DNA of 64,000 nt from Hyphodiscus hymeniophilus (Eukaryota; Ascomycota; Leotiomycetes; Helotiales; Hyphodiscaceae), in the NCBI GenBank assembly GCA_016508695.1, contig VNKQ01000018.1, positions 868,001 through 932,000 of the forward strand, given 5' to 3'. The notes beneath the pieces were generated by a model that was not told the origin of the DNA, made no database searches, and saw only the letters and a program-made list of their open reading frames with translations. This document shows, piece by piece, positions 31,802 through 42,823 of the stretch. How positions within the stretch are numbered: the first letter of the stretch is position 1; the number at the start of each line of letters is the position of its first letter. A program made the position numbers and the translations under genes.

Positions 31802-32494
31802 CTTGAATGGATAATCCTTTGTCTGTACTCGATGCTTGCAATCAGAAATTCCGTGGTTCAATCTACTTTCGAGATGAAGAGGCAAGGCTGGGTTGCGTAG
31901 AGTGCCGTGGCAGCCGGGGATGTAAGTGATGTTTCTTAGTATTCTGAATAATCAGAGCCTTGCTCATTCGTAAGTGAGTAAAATACTGGCCGTCATTCAA
32001 TTTAGTGGTATGCCTCACTGCTGCCTGCGCTGCCTAAAATATTTCTTCCGCCTTTCACGCAAGCTCGATGCGCTGGCCTGACCAACACGGAATTTTCTTG
32101 CCAAAGGCTGTGCAGCCGAGACACCCTGCCGCTTGAGTTGAGCCTGACGCCCGGTCTGTGAGGGCAGAGCATGGATCCGGCACGTTGTATCGATACAGCC
32201 TGAACCATCTTTCTCCATTTGCATCCAAATTCGGTGAGGTTCGAAGGGTAGATATCGCAGTCTAGACCAAGGCCAGCAACATGGCGGTTCGAATCGTGTG
32301 GGAGTACAACCACAAGGACAAATCAGTTCTCGACTCAAGAATCGCCTTGTATGCGCCAGCTGAGTGGCTCGGAGAACGCAGTGGCGTACTGCGATGGAGC
32401 GTTCAAGATATGCAAGGCAGATTTATCAGAGTATAGCTTGAGAAATGCTTTTCAGCAGCCACTTCTCAGATCCAAGTTGTCGTCGATACCAGAT
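31802..32494. promoter_or_regulatory. Shared divergent promoter between GGCT-like and amidoligase genes
   Basis: 693 bp between two divergent start codons, with no intervening gene. This arrangement allows co-regulation. No clear TATA box seen. Confidence 0.4.
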
Positions 32495-33693
32495 ATGGGA
32501 TCCTCGAATTCTAGAGAATGGTCTAACCCACCTCCTTATGAATCGATTCAAGCTGCCACAAATGCAACTCCATATACGCATTCCACTCCACAGAGCAACG
32601 TGGGGTATCCATATATACCGCAGAACAATTATGGCTGTCAGACAGTTAAAGTTCCTACAGAGTTTGGCTTTGGAATTGAGATTGAAGCCATCGTCCAACC
32701 TTGGAAACGACGACCGGGCTGGCTTCCAGCACAGTATTATGAGCGACTAGCTCAAGCCTTACGAAACAGAGATTTACCAGCGAAGGGAGATCCCTGTACT
32801 GAATCGTATCGAAAGCATCCCGAACATTATGGAAAATGGTTTATCACAAGAGATGGATCTCTTACCGCTAGACCGGGTTGTTGTACATAGAGAATTCCTT
32901 TATGATCCAAGCAGCTACTGACGAAGTGTAGTTGCGCTTGAGGCGGTATCTCCAAAGATGAGGACAGATGAGAACTGGGAAGAACACATCAAACTTTTCT
33001 GGGAAGCCATGTTAAAAGTCTTCAAGCACGTTGAAAGAGACACCTCTTGTGGTAGCCACATCCACGTCGCACCAATCGGCCGCAGATGGACACTGGATGA
33101 GTTGAAAAAGATCGCCTTCGCTGTCTGCATCTACGAGACCTATGTCTGCGCAGTGCTTCCATCTGAACGTCGAGATAATCAGCACTGTGAACGAAACTCG
33201 AAAGTTGGGACACGAATGGGAAATACGCTTCGGCAGCAATCTTCCGCAGCCCTGCGGACCATCGCAATTGAGATCAAAGCAAAGACAAATACAAAGGACC
33301 TGTGTGCGTACATGCAGGGCAGTATTAAGAACCGAAAAGTACTGTGGAACTTTCAGAACACAGTCATCATACCGGGTTACACAACTTCAGGCACCATTGA
33401 GTTTCGTGGTGGTCGGCATCTGAGAGGAAAGGGGAGAACTTTGAGATGGATCACATTCGCTATTGCGTTCATATCGATGGCGCTTGCAGAGGTCAATGGC
33501 CCCTCAGCTTGACGAGGTTTCTCTAACAGCTTTGCAGAATCTTTTGAATAAACCAGGCCCGTACACAGTCCCTAGAGCAGCCGCTACGGCAGATTTCTGG
33601 AGGAAGATCAGACAATACGCACATAAACTCCGGATGAAAAAGAATATTCCGATCGTGTACGAGATGATGAATGAAACAAAACACGAGCGGTAA
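32495..33693 (+). CDS. Amidoligase_2 family (putative amidoligase)
   Basis: Exons 32495-32876 (or 32882), 32932-33491 and 33538-33693 give 365-367 aa; the two possible intron-1 donors are in the same phase. The start at 32495 gives MGSSNSREW, an N-myristoylation-like motif; the frame is open back to 32351. Recognisable pieces are TEFGFGIEIEAIVQPW (first acidic metal-binding strand of the GCS-like fold), ALEAVSPKM, TSCGSHIHVAP (conserved CGxHIHV), RWTLDELKKIAFAVCIYE, and TSGTIEFRGGRHL. Amidoligase_2 proteins are related to glutamate-cysteine ligase/glutamine synthetase and are predicted to form amide bonds with ATP. The 46-bp last intron resolves the frame change near the C-terminus. The divergent neighbour is a GGCT-like hydrolase, the known partner family. 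Confidence 0.82.
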
Positions 33694-34430
33694 GCAGGCC
33701 AGGGGTTGATGGTAAACGTTAGGATTGGGGCGTTCCTTACGCTATGCTGTTGTGTAAACTGCTTTTTCTGGTACCTAAAAGAATGACGGCACTTCCGTAC
33801 TGTATTGTTTCACGCGATGAAATAACTTCTTCGACTTCCGTACTTAACACACTCTATTATCATTCTTCTATTATCATTCTCTGTTGATGCTGATTGGACA
33901 TGTCAAGTCTGTCCAACAGCCCTGGAACATTGCTCCAGTGAGATTCTGGTCCTCTCGCGGCAGAATTCACTGTTGTGAATAATGGATACATAGATAGACT
34001 GTATGAGATCCGAAGGCTGCTAATCCAATTGCTGGCATTACATAGGCGAATTATCTTGTTAATGAAGTAACAGAATTGCAAAAAGTTTATAGATGATTCG
34101 TATGTGACTTCTTTACATATACCGTAGACATCATGGCGAGTGCAGAATTCCAGAAACCACGAATTCGGGGAGAAAAGTTTGTTTGGAGTTGATTCAACAC
34201 TGTCGCATATGAGTGGACGATCTAGGCTGTCGGCCAGAACCATAATACATTTTTGATAATTGACGGCTGTTTTTGAAGAAAAATGATTTTAGTCGAAGCC
34301 CCAAGGAAATTTATTAGATTCTCTGGTGTTTGTTAGTAGCGTGCTGACTAAGCGAGCTTCCGGTGGTGGCTGCTGTTGACTGGACAGTCGGCTTCCAGCA
34401 AGTCATTAGCATCAGTACTCATGGTCTCGA
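33694..34430. other. Intergenic
   Basis: A short duplicated TTCTATTATCATTC lies near 33855-33880. A 127-codon minus ORF (33860-34243) has no recognisable feature. Upstream region of the first FPGS gene. Confidence 0.4.
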
Positions 34431-36180
34431 ATGCCGCACTTTGTAACCAGAACAGCTTTGCGGGGCCTCAATAGTGCTCTATACTTTGACCATGTACCTA
34501 GATGGACTCATTCATTCATCAGGTCCTACGCCATTGGGGGCAACAGAACATACGAAGTAAGACCTCTTGGTTTGCCTCAAAGCCCATGCTCACTCGATCT
34601 TAGGATGCCGTAGGCCTCCTGAACACACTTCAAACTCCATATGAGACTCTTAAACAACGCTGGGAAGCCGGTATCAGAATCGACAAAACCGCGAATGAGG
34701 AGATGAGAAAATGTCTTGCTCAAATTGGCCATTCAGTGATCTTCCACATCTCTCATCTTTCATGATTGCTGACATTGTACAGCAATCTGATCTCAGTAAA
34801 CTCAATATCGTCCATGTCGCAGGAACCAAAGGAAAAGGATCAACGTGCGCCTACGTCGATTCAATCCTCTCGCAATATCGAAAATCACATGACATCCTCT
34901 CGAAAACGGGGCTCTTCACATCACCCCATTTGATCGCCGTTCGGGAACGCATCCGGCTTAATTCGTCCCCAATATCGGAGACCCAGTTTGCGAAATACTT
35001 CTATGAAGTGTGGGACGCTCTCGCGGATGTCGATAAGCCTGTGTATTTCCGATATCTGACGTTGATGAGCTATCACGTGTTCATTCGCGAGGGAGTTGAT
35101 GCTGCAGTCTATGAGGTTGGTGTAGGCGGTGAATATGACTCTACCAATATTGTGGATGCTCCAGCTGCTACGGGGATTACGTCATTGGGGATTGATCATA
35201 CATATTCGCTGGGAGAGACGATTGAAGAGATTGCTTGGCACAAGGCAGGCATCCAGAAAAAGGATTGTCCGTCTTTTACAGTCACGCAACCGCCTTCTGC
35301 GCTGAAAGTCATTGAAGACAGAGCGGAGGAAAGGCAAGTCAAAGAGTTAAAAATTGTCAGGCAAGATTGTCGGCTGGGCGGGGTGTCTATACGTCCTGAT
35401 GCACCGTTCCAAAAGTTGAATGCGAGTCTGGCGATTGCTTTGGTGGAGACGGTCCTCGAGAAGATCGACTTAGGTTTTACCAGATCATCGCGCCTCCCAA
35501 AAGAGTTCGAGGAAGGATTAGAAAAAGTGATCTGGCGGGGCCGCTGTGAGAAGATGGTTAAAGGCAACATAACCTGGTATCTGGATGGCGCTCATACTGC
35601 AGACAGCATTGTGGTTGCATCGAAATGGTTTGGGGCCGAATGCTCTCTAAGGTATGCACACTCCAATGTAGACTACTGATCATGGTCTGATCAAGATATA
35701 GGTCTGGGCCGAAAGTGCTCATATTCAACCAACAAGGCCACCGAGAATCCATAGCCCTTCTCGAAGGCCTTCATCGCGCCATAACGGCTCAAGGCCTCGT
35801 TAGATTTGACCATGTAATATTCTGTCCAGTATCCAGGCAGACTGACATTGCATCAAAGAAAGGTATTTTCTCATCAAATCTCAATTTACAAGACCTTGAG
35901 TCACTCATATGTTTTAGACTTCGTCAACCTAGCATACGATGAAACGGCTATCGCTGGACTGACGATGCAGAAACTGTTCGCTGAGAAATGGAGAGAATTA
36001 GAAGCATCGCCTGACACAACTATTGAGGTTCTACCCAGTATTGAAGATGCTTTGGAGCATGCGAGGAAGTTTGGTTGGGACAGCTCTGGTGAGCAGAAGA
36101 AAGTGCACGCTTTCATAACTGGAAGCGTCCATTTAGTGGGTCGAGCATTGGGGAGTTTAGAAGGGGTAGATGCGGTTTAG
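34431..36180 (+). CDS. Folylpolyglutamate synthase paralogue 1 (five exons)
   Basis: Exons 34431-34556, 34604-34735, 34783-35651, 35702-35862 and 35918-36180 give 516 aa. An Arg/Ser-rich presequence (MPHFVTRTALRGLNSAL) suggests mitochondrial import. Then follow TYEDAVGLLNTLQT, the ATP loop HVAGTKGKGSTCAYVDSIL, TGLFTSPHLIAVRERIRLN, GVGGEYDSTN, SLGIDHTYSLGETIEEIAWHKAGI, and WYLDGAHTADS. The C-terminal domain ends AFITGSVHLVGRALGSL. All FPGS/Mur-ligase motifs are present. The enzyme adds gamma-linked glutamates to folates. Each intron is 47-55 bp and in phase. It points toward a second, intronless FPGS gene at 36618-38315 (tail to tail, 437 bp between stops). It is more diverged at several positions than its neighbour, so a changed substrate is possible. 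Confidence 0.88.
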
Positions 36181-36617
36181 TGAGAAGCTCCATAGCTTTA
36201 CCAACTCTTTAAAAAGGCGCCTCATTACGCTTGAGAGAGAGAGCGGTTGCAGTCCATATAGAAGCAATGAATCCTGAGCAATGCTGGAAGTCAATGATTT
36301 AGAGATCATACGCATCATGTCTCCGGTCAATAAATGAGACTATCGTAAAAAATTTGGGAATCATCAAAACTATCCGTGCTAAAGTATTTTCTTTCACTTC
36401 GGCGTCGGGATTGAGTAACCTATTATCCCCTTTACTCTCACTATGAGCAAGTGAGCTTTCTCACGGCTGCGAACCCATCACTGGCACGTCTTGGCGGCTT
36501 CGTTGAAAGAAGCGGATTGGCCAGAAGTATTAAGCTTTCGCATTTAATAGCGCAGCATCGCGGGGAGCTGGGCTATGACTGGAAAGTGCGTTATGGAGAA
36601 GAGTACTCAGAGTGCTG
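36181..36617. other. Region between convergent FPGS genes
   Basis: 437 bp between two stop codons; it should hold both transcript ends. A short GA repeat is near 36233. Nothing else recognised. Confidence 0.4.
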
Positions 36618-38315
36618 TCATGGAGGACGCCTGGATTCTCTCTCAAGAACTTGAAGGAGTGCCCCAACAAGGTGCAAGCTTCCAGTGACCAGAACCAGCA
36701 CTCTCTCATCTCCTTCCGACACTTTTCTTGCGAGCTCAACGGCTTCTTCTACACTTCCATAACACATATTCAGTGAATTTGATGCGATGCTTTGATAAGC
36801 AGCGGCAACCCCGATCTGAACTTGTAGATCGATGTTTTCGGGCACGTCGGACTGGAAGGGTATGTTTGTACAGAACGCTGCATATGTGAACATCTTTCTG
36901 TGCGCAGAAAATCGCATCTTCTGTAGTCGATCTTGTGCAGTGTACAATTCTAGTTGTACTTGTGGGTTCTCTCCCGCTAGTACCCCCAAGAACGATCGAA
37001 TTAGGCCCTGCGCGTCTCGATCTTGTTGGTTGAAAATCAGCATGGTTGCGGTTGGAAGCCTCTCATCGCGGAGAGCATTTTCAAGCTTGTTAAGGTACCA
37101 GTGAGCAGTTGATTCCAGGCTGTCGATTGTATGAGCACCATCGATGAGCCACTCGATATTTCCGTCTTTTCGAACTTCACATCTGCCTGGCAATTTAGTA
37201 GTCTCTAAACCTCTTGCGAATTGTGGAGAGAGCTTCCCAAGTTTCTTCGAATCTTCATTGGCTGCTCCATTGGTGACACCCATGCTTTGAAGGTGGCTTG
37301 CAGCGACTGCAATAGCTAAGCTCGCATTGTCTTTCTGGAATTGTCCCTCGATTGACAATTTAAGATTAGCATCCTCCAATTGCGGGTTCCTCCTAATAAC
37401 ATGCAATTCCGCTCCCTTGCCTACGGCACAACTTTCCAGAACGGTTTGCGCCCCTGGAATCTGCTCGACCGTATAAGCAGGAATGCCTTTCTTCATTATC
37501 CCAGCTTTATGCATTGCGATTTTCTCAACTGTATCTCCAAGCATCCCTACATGGTCAATCCCTAGTTTGGTGATTGCACTCACGGTGACAGCTTCACGAG
37601 GCAGGATATTGGTGCTATCATATTCACCTCCAATGCCGCACTCGACAATTGCTGTCTCCACCCCCTCATTCACGAAGGTATGCAGAGCCAACAACGTCAG
37701 ATAACGGAAATAGCTTGGCTTGCCAACAGACAGGCGTTTGAGATCGGATGGATTCGAAGACCTTTCAAAGGAGAAGCGGTCCCACAGTTCGAAGAAATAA
37801 CGTGTGAAGAGCGATTCAGATATCGGAACTCCATCTATCCGTATACGTTCTCGGACGGTAATGAGATGCGGCGAAGTATATAGGCCAATCTTCCCGAGGG
37901 CTCTGTCTCTTACAGACCTCAACGCGCCATCGTCAGCCCTTCGATACTGTAGCAATATATTTTCCACCATGGCACATACACTCCCCTTTCCTTTTGTTCC
38001 TGCAACGTGAATGCACCTCAGCCCTAGCTTTGCGAAATCGCTCACACCATAACCAGCTTTCCTTGCCCACTCCAACATCTCGGGGATGGCATTGAGGTTC
38101 ATGTCGCGGGATGAGTCAGATATCGAGGACACAACTGCACGGTTTGACTGTAGCGAGTCAAGAAGTGCGATTGCCTCAGCATAGCTTCGACCCGTCGAAG
38201 AGGTCACGGTGGGAAGTGTGGACGAGAACCGTCGCAAAGAGTAGTTCTGCACAGGTAGGAAGGAGGTGAGAGTCGCATGGCGGATTGCAGGAGGCAGCTG
38301 AAATATGGTCCGCAT
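36618..38315 (-). CDS. Folylpolyglutamate synthase paralogue 2 (intronless)
   Basis: A single-exon 565-aa protein. A mitochondrial-type presequence (MRTIFQLPPAIRHATLTSFL, with SLRRFSSTLP) precedes SYAEAIALLDSLQSN, the ATP loop CIHVAGTKGKGSVCAMVENIL, IGLYTSPHLITVRERIRIDG, ECGIGGEYDSTNILP, KLGIDHVGMLGDTVEKIAMHKAGI, and WLIDGAHTIDSLES. The C-terminal glutamate-ligase domain ends VLVTGSLHLVGALLQVL. This is likely the housekeeping enzyme (yeast Met7 function), giving polyglutamylated folates for one-carbon metabolism in cytosol and mitochondrion. It lacks introns while the neighbour has four, so the pair is not a recent simple tandem copy. Confidence 0.9.
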   Translation of the reverse strand: MRTIFQLPPAIRHATLTSFLPVQNYSLRRFSSTLPTVTSSTGRSYAEAIALLDSLQSNRAVVSSISDSSRDMNLNAIPEMLEWARKAGYGVSDFAKLGLRCIHVAGTKGKGSVCAMVENILLQYRRADDGALRSVRDRALGKIGLYTSPHLITVRERIRIDGVPISESLFTRYFFELWDRFSFERSSNPSDLKRLSVGKPSYFRYLTLLALHTFVNEGVETAIVECGIGGEYDSTNILPREAVTVSAITKLGIDHVGMLGDTVEKIAMHKAGIMKKGIPAYTVEQIPGAQTVLESCAVGKGAELHVIRRNPQLEDANLKLSIEGQFQKDNASLAIAVAASHLQSMGVTNGAANEDSKKLGKLSPQFARGLETTKLPGRCEVRKDGNIEWLIDGAHTIDSLESTAHWYLNKLENALRDERLPTATMLIFNQQDRDAQGLIRSFLGVLAGENPQVQLELYTAQDRLQKMRFSAHRKMFTYAAFCTNIPFQSDVPENIDLQVQIGVAAAYQSIASNSLNMCYGSVEEAVELARKVSEGDERVLVLVTGSLHLVGALLQVLERESRRPP

Positions 38316-38763
38316 TGGCGCACTGTATATGGTTGATTGTAATGAGAATTAAAGTTGAGCGTAAGTTCCTCTGGTTCTGCGGTGTTGTTGTAGCAATCCA
38401 GCCTCGCCAATTTCACGCTTCAGCCGGATCACGTGCATCAACGACCTGAGCACTGCTTCAACCTCTCGACCTTGTTTGACCTTTCTTACGCGTCTATGCG
38501 TTCTACCCGATCTTGTGTGCATGGATTTGCTTCGGATTAGCACAATGTTCCACAATTACTCCAAGTAGAAAGAGCCATAAGGAGCTCAAATGACCAGGCT
38601 GAGCAAGTGCTGCTCTAACAGCTGCAGGAAAAGCAGCATGGATTCTCAGCTGCAGCATGGCGGCGGGGCTCTGCCCTCCTCGAGTCCTCCTGCAGCCTGG
38701 AACGATCCCCGTTCCTAGATTTCCACATGTTTCGTAATACTTGCTGAGAGCTTTGGCGTAGCT
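38316..38763. other. Divergent upstream region
   Basis: 448 bp between FPGS 2 and the RhoGAP-like gene. Contains several CTGCAG/GCTGCAG repeats around 38620-38695. No gene supported. Confidence 0.4.
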
Positions 38764-40836
38764 ATGGATCCGCTGAGTGTCTCAATGGCAATCGTAGGTC
38801 TGCTCACAGCAGCCCAGCAGATATCGTCAGCCATTGGGAAGTTGGTTTCCAAGTCTAAAAGTGCGCCGAAGGATATGCAGAACGTCAAGTCAACTGTTGA
38901 TACCATCAGAGCCGTTCTCTTACAACTTCAGATGCTTCTACTAGGCCGGGCAAAGGTTGAAAGTCAACGCACATCCCTGATTCTCGTCGATCAAGTTGTT
39001 ATCACGCTGTCAGCTTGTGTATCCACATTTTCGGAGCTTGATGTGTTCGTTGGAACCTTAGGTTCTGACAATGAACTTGGATTAATGGACCGAATACGAT
39101 GGGCAACGAAGTCGAAGGATATCCTGGAACATTTGCAGAAACTTGAAATGCACAAAAGTTCTCTCACTCTTATGATGACAATTCTCACATGGCAAGATTT
39201 TGACCCTCGTGTTCGTAAGAGACATGGCGACTAACACGGAATAGCGAATCTACCTACAAAGCTGAGGATGCCGTCGACGAGCTTTCCTTAATGGTAAGAT
39301 TCTCTGATTCACATAGCCGTTGTTTTAAGAGAGCCTGAGATCGTGTCACGCAAGTTTGGTTGTCCAAATAGAATCTACGGCTTCTGAATAGGCTTCAACC
39401 TAAGAAGCCCCCAAACCTTTCAAATTTTTATCAAAGTTACAGTGTTGACCATAAGGCAGATACGGCAAGTGCTGGACAATCACCACATTCTGGCACAAAG
39501 GCTATTGTCAATTGAGGTCGGCATGAACGCCGAGATACCCCTGACCTCACACTTGCCAAAAGCTGTCGAGCATGTTCCAGAGACAATCCAGCGCAACGCT
39601 GGAGGATTTGCTTTCGAGGAGGTTCTCGCGAACTCCTGGGTCTACAAACGGTCCGATCGGATTGACGACGGCGCGTTCTCTGCCATTAGTTCTGCGGGAA
39701 GGACTGCTTCATGGTCTATGCTTTCAGGACTCAGTCTTTCCGACAACATCTCCATTATAGCCGTTCAAGCTCTGCCGGTGTATGCATACGATTTGAGTAA
39801 CAGCGACGTATATCAGTTTGGCGAGTTTAACGATAGCAAAGTAGAGCTTAAAAACGAAGCAAGTGGCAACAGCTACAGCTCCGATTTGGTTGAGACGTCA
39901 CGTAACTTTCGTGGGAGACTGAGTAAGATCGCCGCTGGACTGACAGCCAAGATGATCCGGAAGACTTCGGACACCATTGAAACTACTCCACCCAAGAAGG
40001 GCATATTCGGTGTTTCTTTGACGGAAAGCATCACATACGCCAACGTCGCAATCAGTCTGATTGACGAAGATGGGAAGGCCTATATTTACGGATACGTACC
40101 GATAATAGTCGCCAAGATCGGGGTGTATCTCAAAGAGAAAGGTCAGTACCAACTCATTCGAAGCATTCAATTTGCCATTTATCGCCTTTTGACTTGATGG
40201 ACTCTTACAATGTTCTCTCCACTGATGTTGAATACTCTTACTGACGACTTCGAAGGATGCTTTTCGGAGAACATTTTTGCCCAGAGTGGCTCTGCTACAC
40301 GGGTTCGTGCCCTTGAAGTTGCGTTCGATACTCCGACCCGCTACGGCAAGGGGCTGGACTGGTCGACAGGCTACCACCGCGATATGGCAGCTGGTACGGA
40401 GGAGACACACTACGATGTGTATGATGCCGCCACCTGTTTTCTGAGATATCTCAAGCTCCTGCCAGAGCCCGTCATTCCTTCCAATTTGTACGAACAATTT
40501 ACAGCAGCGATAAATGACGAAGACAGTTTTGACGAAGCTAAGAGTATCAAGGCATTGCAGGAGAAGCTCACATACCTTCCACCTCTCAATCGCCAGTTGT
40601 TATTATACTTGCTAGACATTCTGGCGGTCTTCGCGTCAAAATCTGAAGTCAACGGCATGACATCCAAGCGCCTCGTTGCTGCATTTCAGCCCGCCCTACT
40701 CTCCAAACCACCCAGGGAGATGTCTGCTGAAGATCACGTTCGAGCGGCCGATACAATGGAATTCATGGTTCACAATCAGGATCACTTCTGGATTGGAATG
40801 AGCCACTCAGCGTCAAATTCAAAAAAAGAGGATTAG
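38764..40836 (+). CDS. RhoGAP-like protein with fungal N-terminal domain; arginine finger absent
   Basis: Exons 38764-39214, 39262-39293, 39460-40141 and 40256-40836 give 581 aa. The N-terminus (MDPLSVSMAIVGLLTAAQQIS to about 130) is the hydrophobic/helical domain often placed at the start of fungal STAND and signalling proteins. Exon 2 is a 32-base mini-exon. The RhoGAP domain occupies about 355-570: KKGIFGVSLTESI, YIYGYVPIIVAKIGVYLKEKG, SGSATRVRAL, YDAATCFLRYLKLLPEPVIPSNLYEQF, LPPLNRQLLLYLLDIL and TSKRLVAAFQPALL. In active GAPs the loop after the first helix is G-I-F-R-x-S-G; here it is N-I-F-A-Q-S-G, so the catalytic arginine is replaced by alanine. It may bind Rho GTPases without stimulating hydrolysis. 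Splice choices for the mini-exon are uncertain. Confidence 0.72.
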
Positions 40837-41836
40837 AGGGAGAACGACGCCATTGAAATACACGAGATCACGAACTATGTCCAGAAAGTTAGACCTTGCG
40901 AGGGTTGGAGGGTTAGCGTTGACTGGGGCTCGGCGTAGTGAAACCATCGCGACTGGTGGTTCCGGATGCTGAGATTTGATACAGTATGCAAGCAATTTAG
41001 TGTTTTTCGGTTAATGGCTTGGGGCATGAAATCTTCTTTTTCAAATCTCAATTTGTAATGCGCTCTATATGGAAATACTAAGCATGAGTTGGTTGTGGCA
41101 TCGTAACGACTGAGTTCGTTTGAGCGATTTGACTCCTAGCAAAGTTGTGGAACGATGGGCGGCAAATTTGAAGCCAAATCGCCAACATTTTGGTATATGG
41201 TATAGCGAAGCACACATAGGCACGGCACCCTAATCAGATAAGATCCGGTGGCGACCGAATGAACCTTTCAGGAGCAGAAAAAGTATGTGGGCTACATGCT
41301 ATGATCTGGTTATGGTATGGGAGGAAGGCGCCGTCCTCCACGGTTCAATATTGCCTGACTGGGACACTTCTCACAGAGCTTGAAAAGACAAGAATGGAAA
41401 TGGTAGACAAACCTTGCTTGCGAGTGTCTCGAAAAGTTATAGAACAAGTTGCTTGCTCTGAAGCGCTTGGTTTACGTTGGCGGGGACTTGCAACATGACG
41501 GAGTTATATGAATTGAGGCATTGATTGCTGCTGTTAATCCCAAGGGTTATTGCTTCATTGCTAATACTGAAGTTTCAAAGCTCATGAGCTTGAATGTTCA
41601 ATCTAGAAGAACAAGCCTCGATCTTTGGTGCTTCATGAGAGCAGAATGTATCATAGATGTGAAACAGATGTGAATGGAGCGCCATGTACTTCGTATGCGC
41701 TCCTAAAATGCGGACGACGCCTGAGTAATGCTCCCAGCCTAGCCCCAAATGCTCCAAATAACGCCAAATGCAACCAGAACCATGTTGTGGTGTCCGCCAA
41801 TTCCGAAAACCATACCTAAGAGTTAAAGGCGATAGC
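40837..41836. other. Intergenic
   Basis: 1 kb between convergent genes. Small ORFs (41259-41498 plus, 41575-41862 minus) show no domain. Nothing recognised. Confidence 0.4.
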
Positions 41837-42823
41837 TTAAAGGTGGGCTTCAGCATCTTCATCGTTGTCTCTGCCCGGTTTCCGTGCCTCGTTCCAATTT
41901 TCCCCTGACATAGCGATCTTCCTCAGTAAGCCCATCTTCCGATCAAACCCCTCCATGAGAGCTTGCATAGCCTCATCTGCAATAAGGCTACTCTCACCTA
42001 TGCCTTTTCCCCTCCTCTTCTCTCCACTATCATCCAGTTCCTCCTCTACCCCCAAGCCACCAATACCCACGCCCTCGATCTTCAACATCAGGCCCCTCTC
42101 TTCCTCACCCTCGCCTGCATTCCCAGTATTATCATTATCAAAAGTTGGTGCATTCATGATCTCCGCATTAACAATCTGCCAGCACGAGCTCAACGAACTC
42201 GTACTAATAATCCCATCACCAGTCTCATTGATATCCACTATAACAGCCCTTTCTTCCCTCTTTACTGGAGATTCTAGTTTGCTTATATCTTTCTTCTTCT
42301 CACTACTCTTTTTAAATGTCGCAGAGGAGCTGGAGCTCGTCTCACTCTCCCGTATATTCTTTTCGGAGTTTCCTAGCTCTCTCGACGCAGTTGGGCTGTC
42401 GTCGTCCTCTTGTTGGAGAGATCGAATGCAGGCGGCTGTCAAAACTTCGCTCTCATCGTCATCGCTGAATATGTAGTGTATCCTACTCGGATGATGTGTA
42501 CTTTGAGTCGTGGAATCGTGTATGAGCGTGAAGAAGGGTGTGAAGTTCGGTCGAGGTGCGGAGGGGGTCGGAGGGACCTCTGACGCTTGTAAGGGCAGGG
42601 TGGATGTTGATATGGTTTGAATCTGAGGAGGCGGAGGCGGAGGCATGGATTTTGATGCAGAAAGCTGTGAGCTTATGGGGAGCTGGGTTAGTGGTGTGAT
42701 ACTGGACAGAGATGTTGAGGCTGTTTCAGCATTTAGTTTCTCAGGAGTGGGTGAGGAGGATTGCAAAGAGGCATCTTTGTTAGGAATAGGGTGAGAAGGT
42801 AACGAGGGTTCCGCAGACATCAT
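41837..42823 (-). CDS. Conserved-looking fungal protein, low complexity, function unknown
   Basis: A single-exon 328-aa protein. The first 90 residues are Ser/Pro/Thr-rich, with a run of six prolines. The ordered-looking parts are RIHYIFSDDDESEVLTAACIRSLQ (about 110-135), a Lys/Ser-rich linker, VIVDINETGDGIISTSSLSSCWQIVNAEI (about 193-222), and a C-terminal helix MQALMEGFDRKMGLLRKIAMSGENWNEARK. The acidic SDDDES followed by a hydrophobic strand looks like a binding motif, but I cannot name the family. No signal peptide or membrane helix. The reading frame is well preserved, and the strong protein-like composition supports a real gene. Confidence 0.65.
   Translation of the reverse strand: MMSAEPSLPSHPIPNKDASLQSSSPTPEKLNAETASTSLSSITPLTQLPISSQLSASKSMPPPPPPQIQTISTSTLPLQASEVPPTPSAPRPNFTPFFTLIHDSTTQSTHHPSRIHYIFSDDDESEVLTAACIRSLQQEDDDSPTASRELGNSEKNIRESETSSSSSATFKKSSEKKKDISKLESPVKREERAVIVDINETGDGIISTSSLSSCWQIVNAEIMNAPTFDNDNTGNAGEGEEERGLMLKIEGVGIGGLGVEEELDDSGEKRRGKGIGESSLIADEAMQALMEGFDRKMGLLRKIAMSGENWNEARKPGRDNDEDAEAHL

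Noticed and set aside
39898..40497. 199-codon minus ORF
   Set aside because: Antisense shadow of the RhoGAP-like gene, without protein-like motifs.
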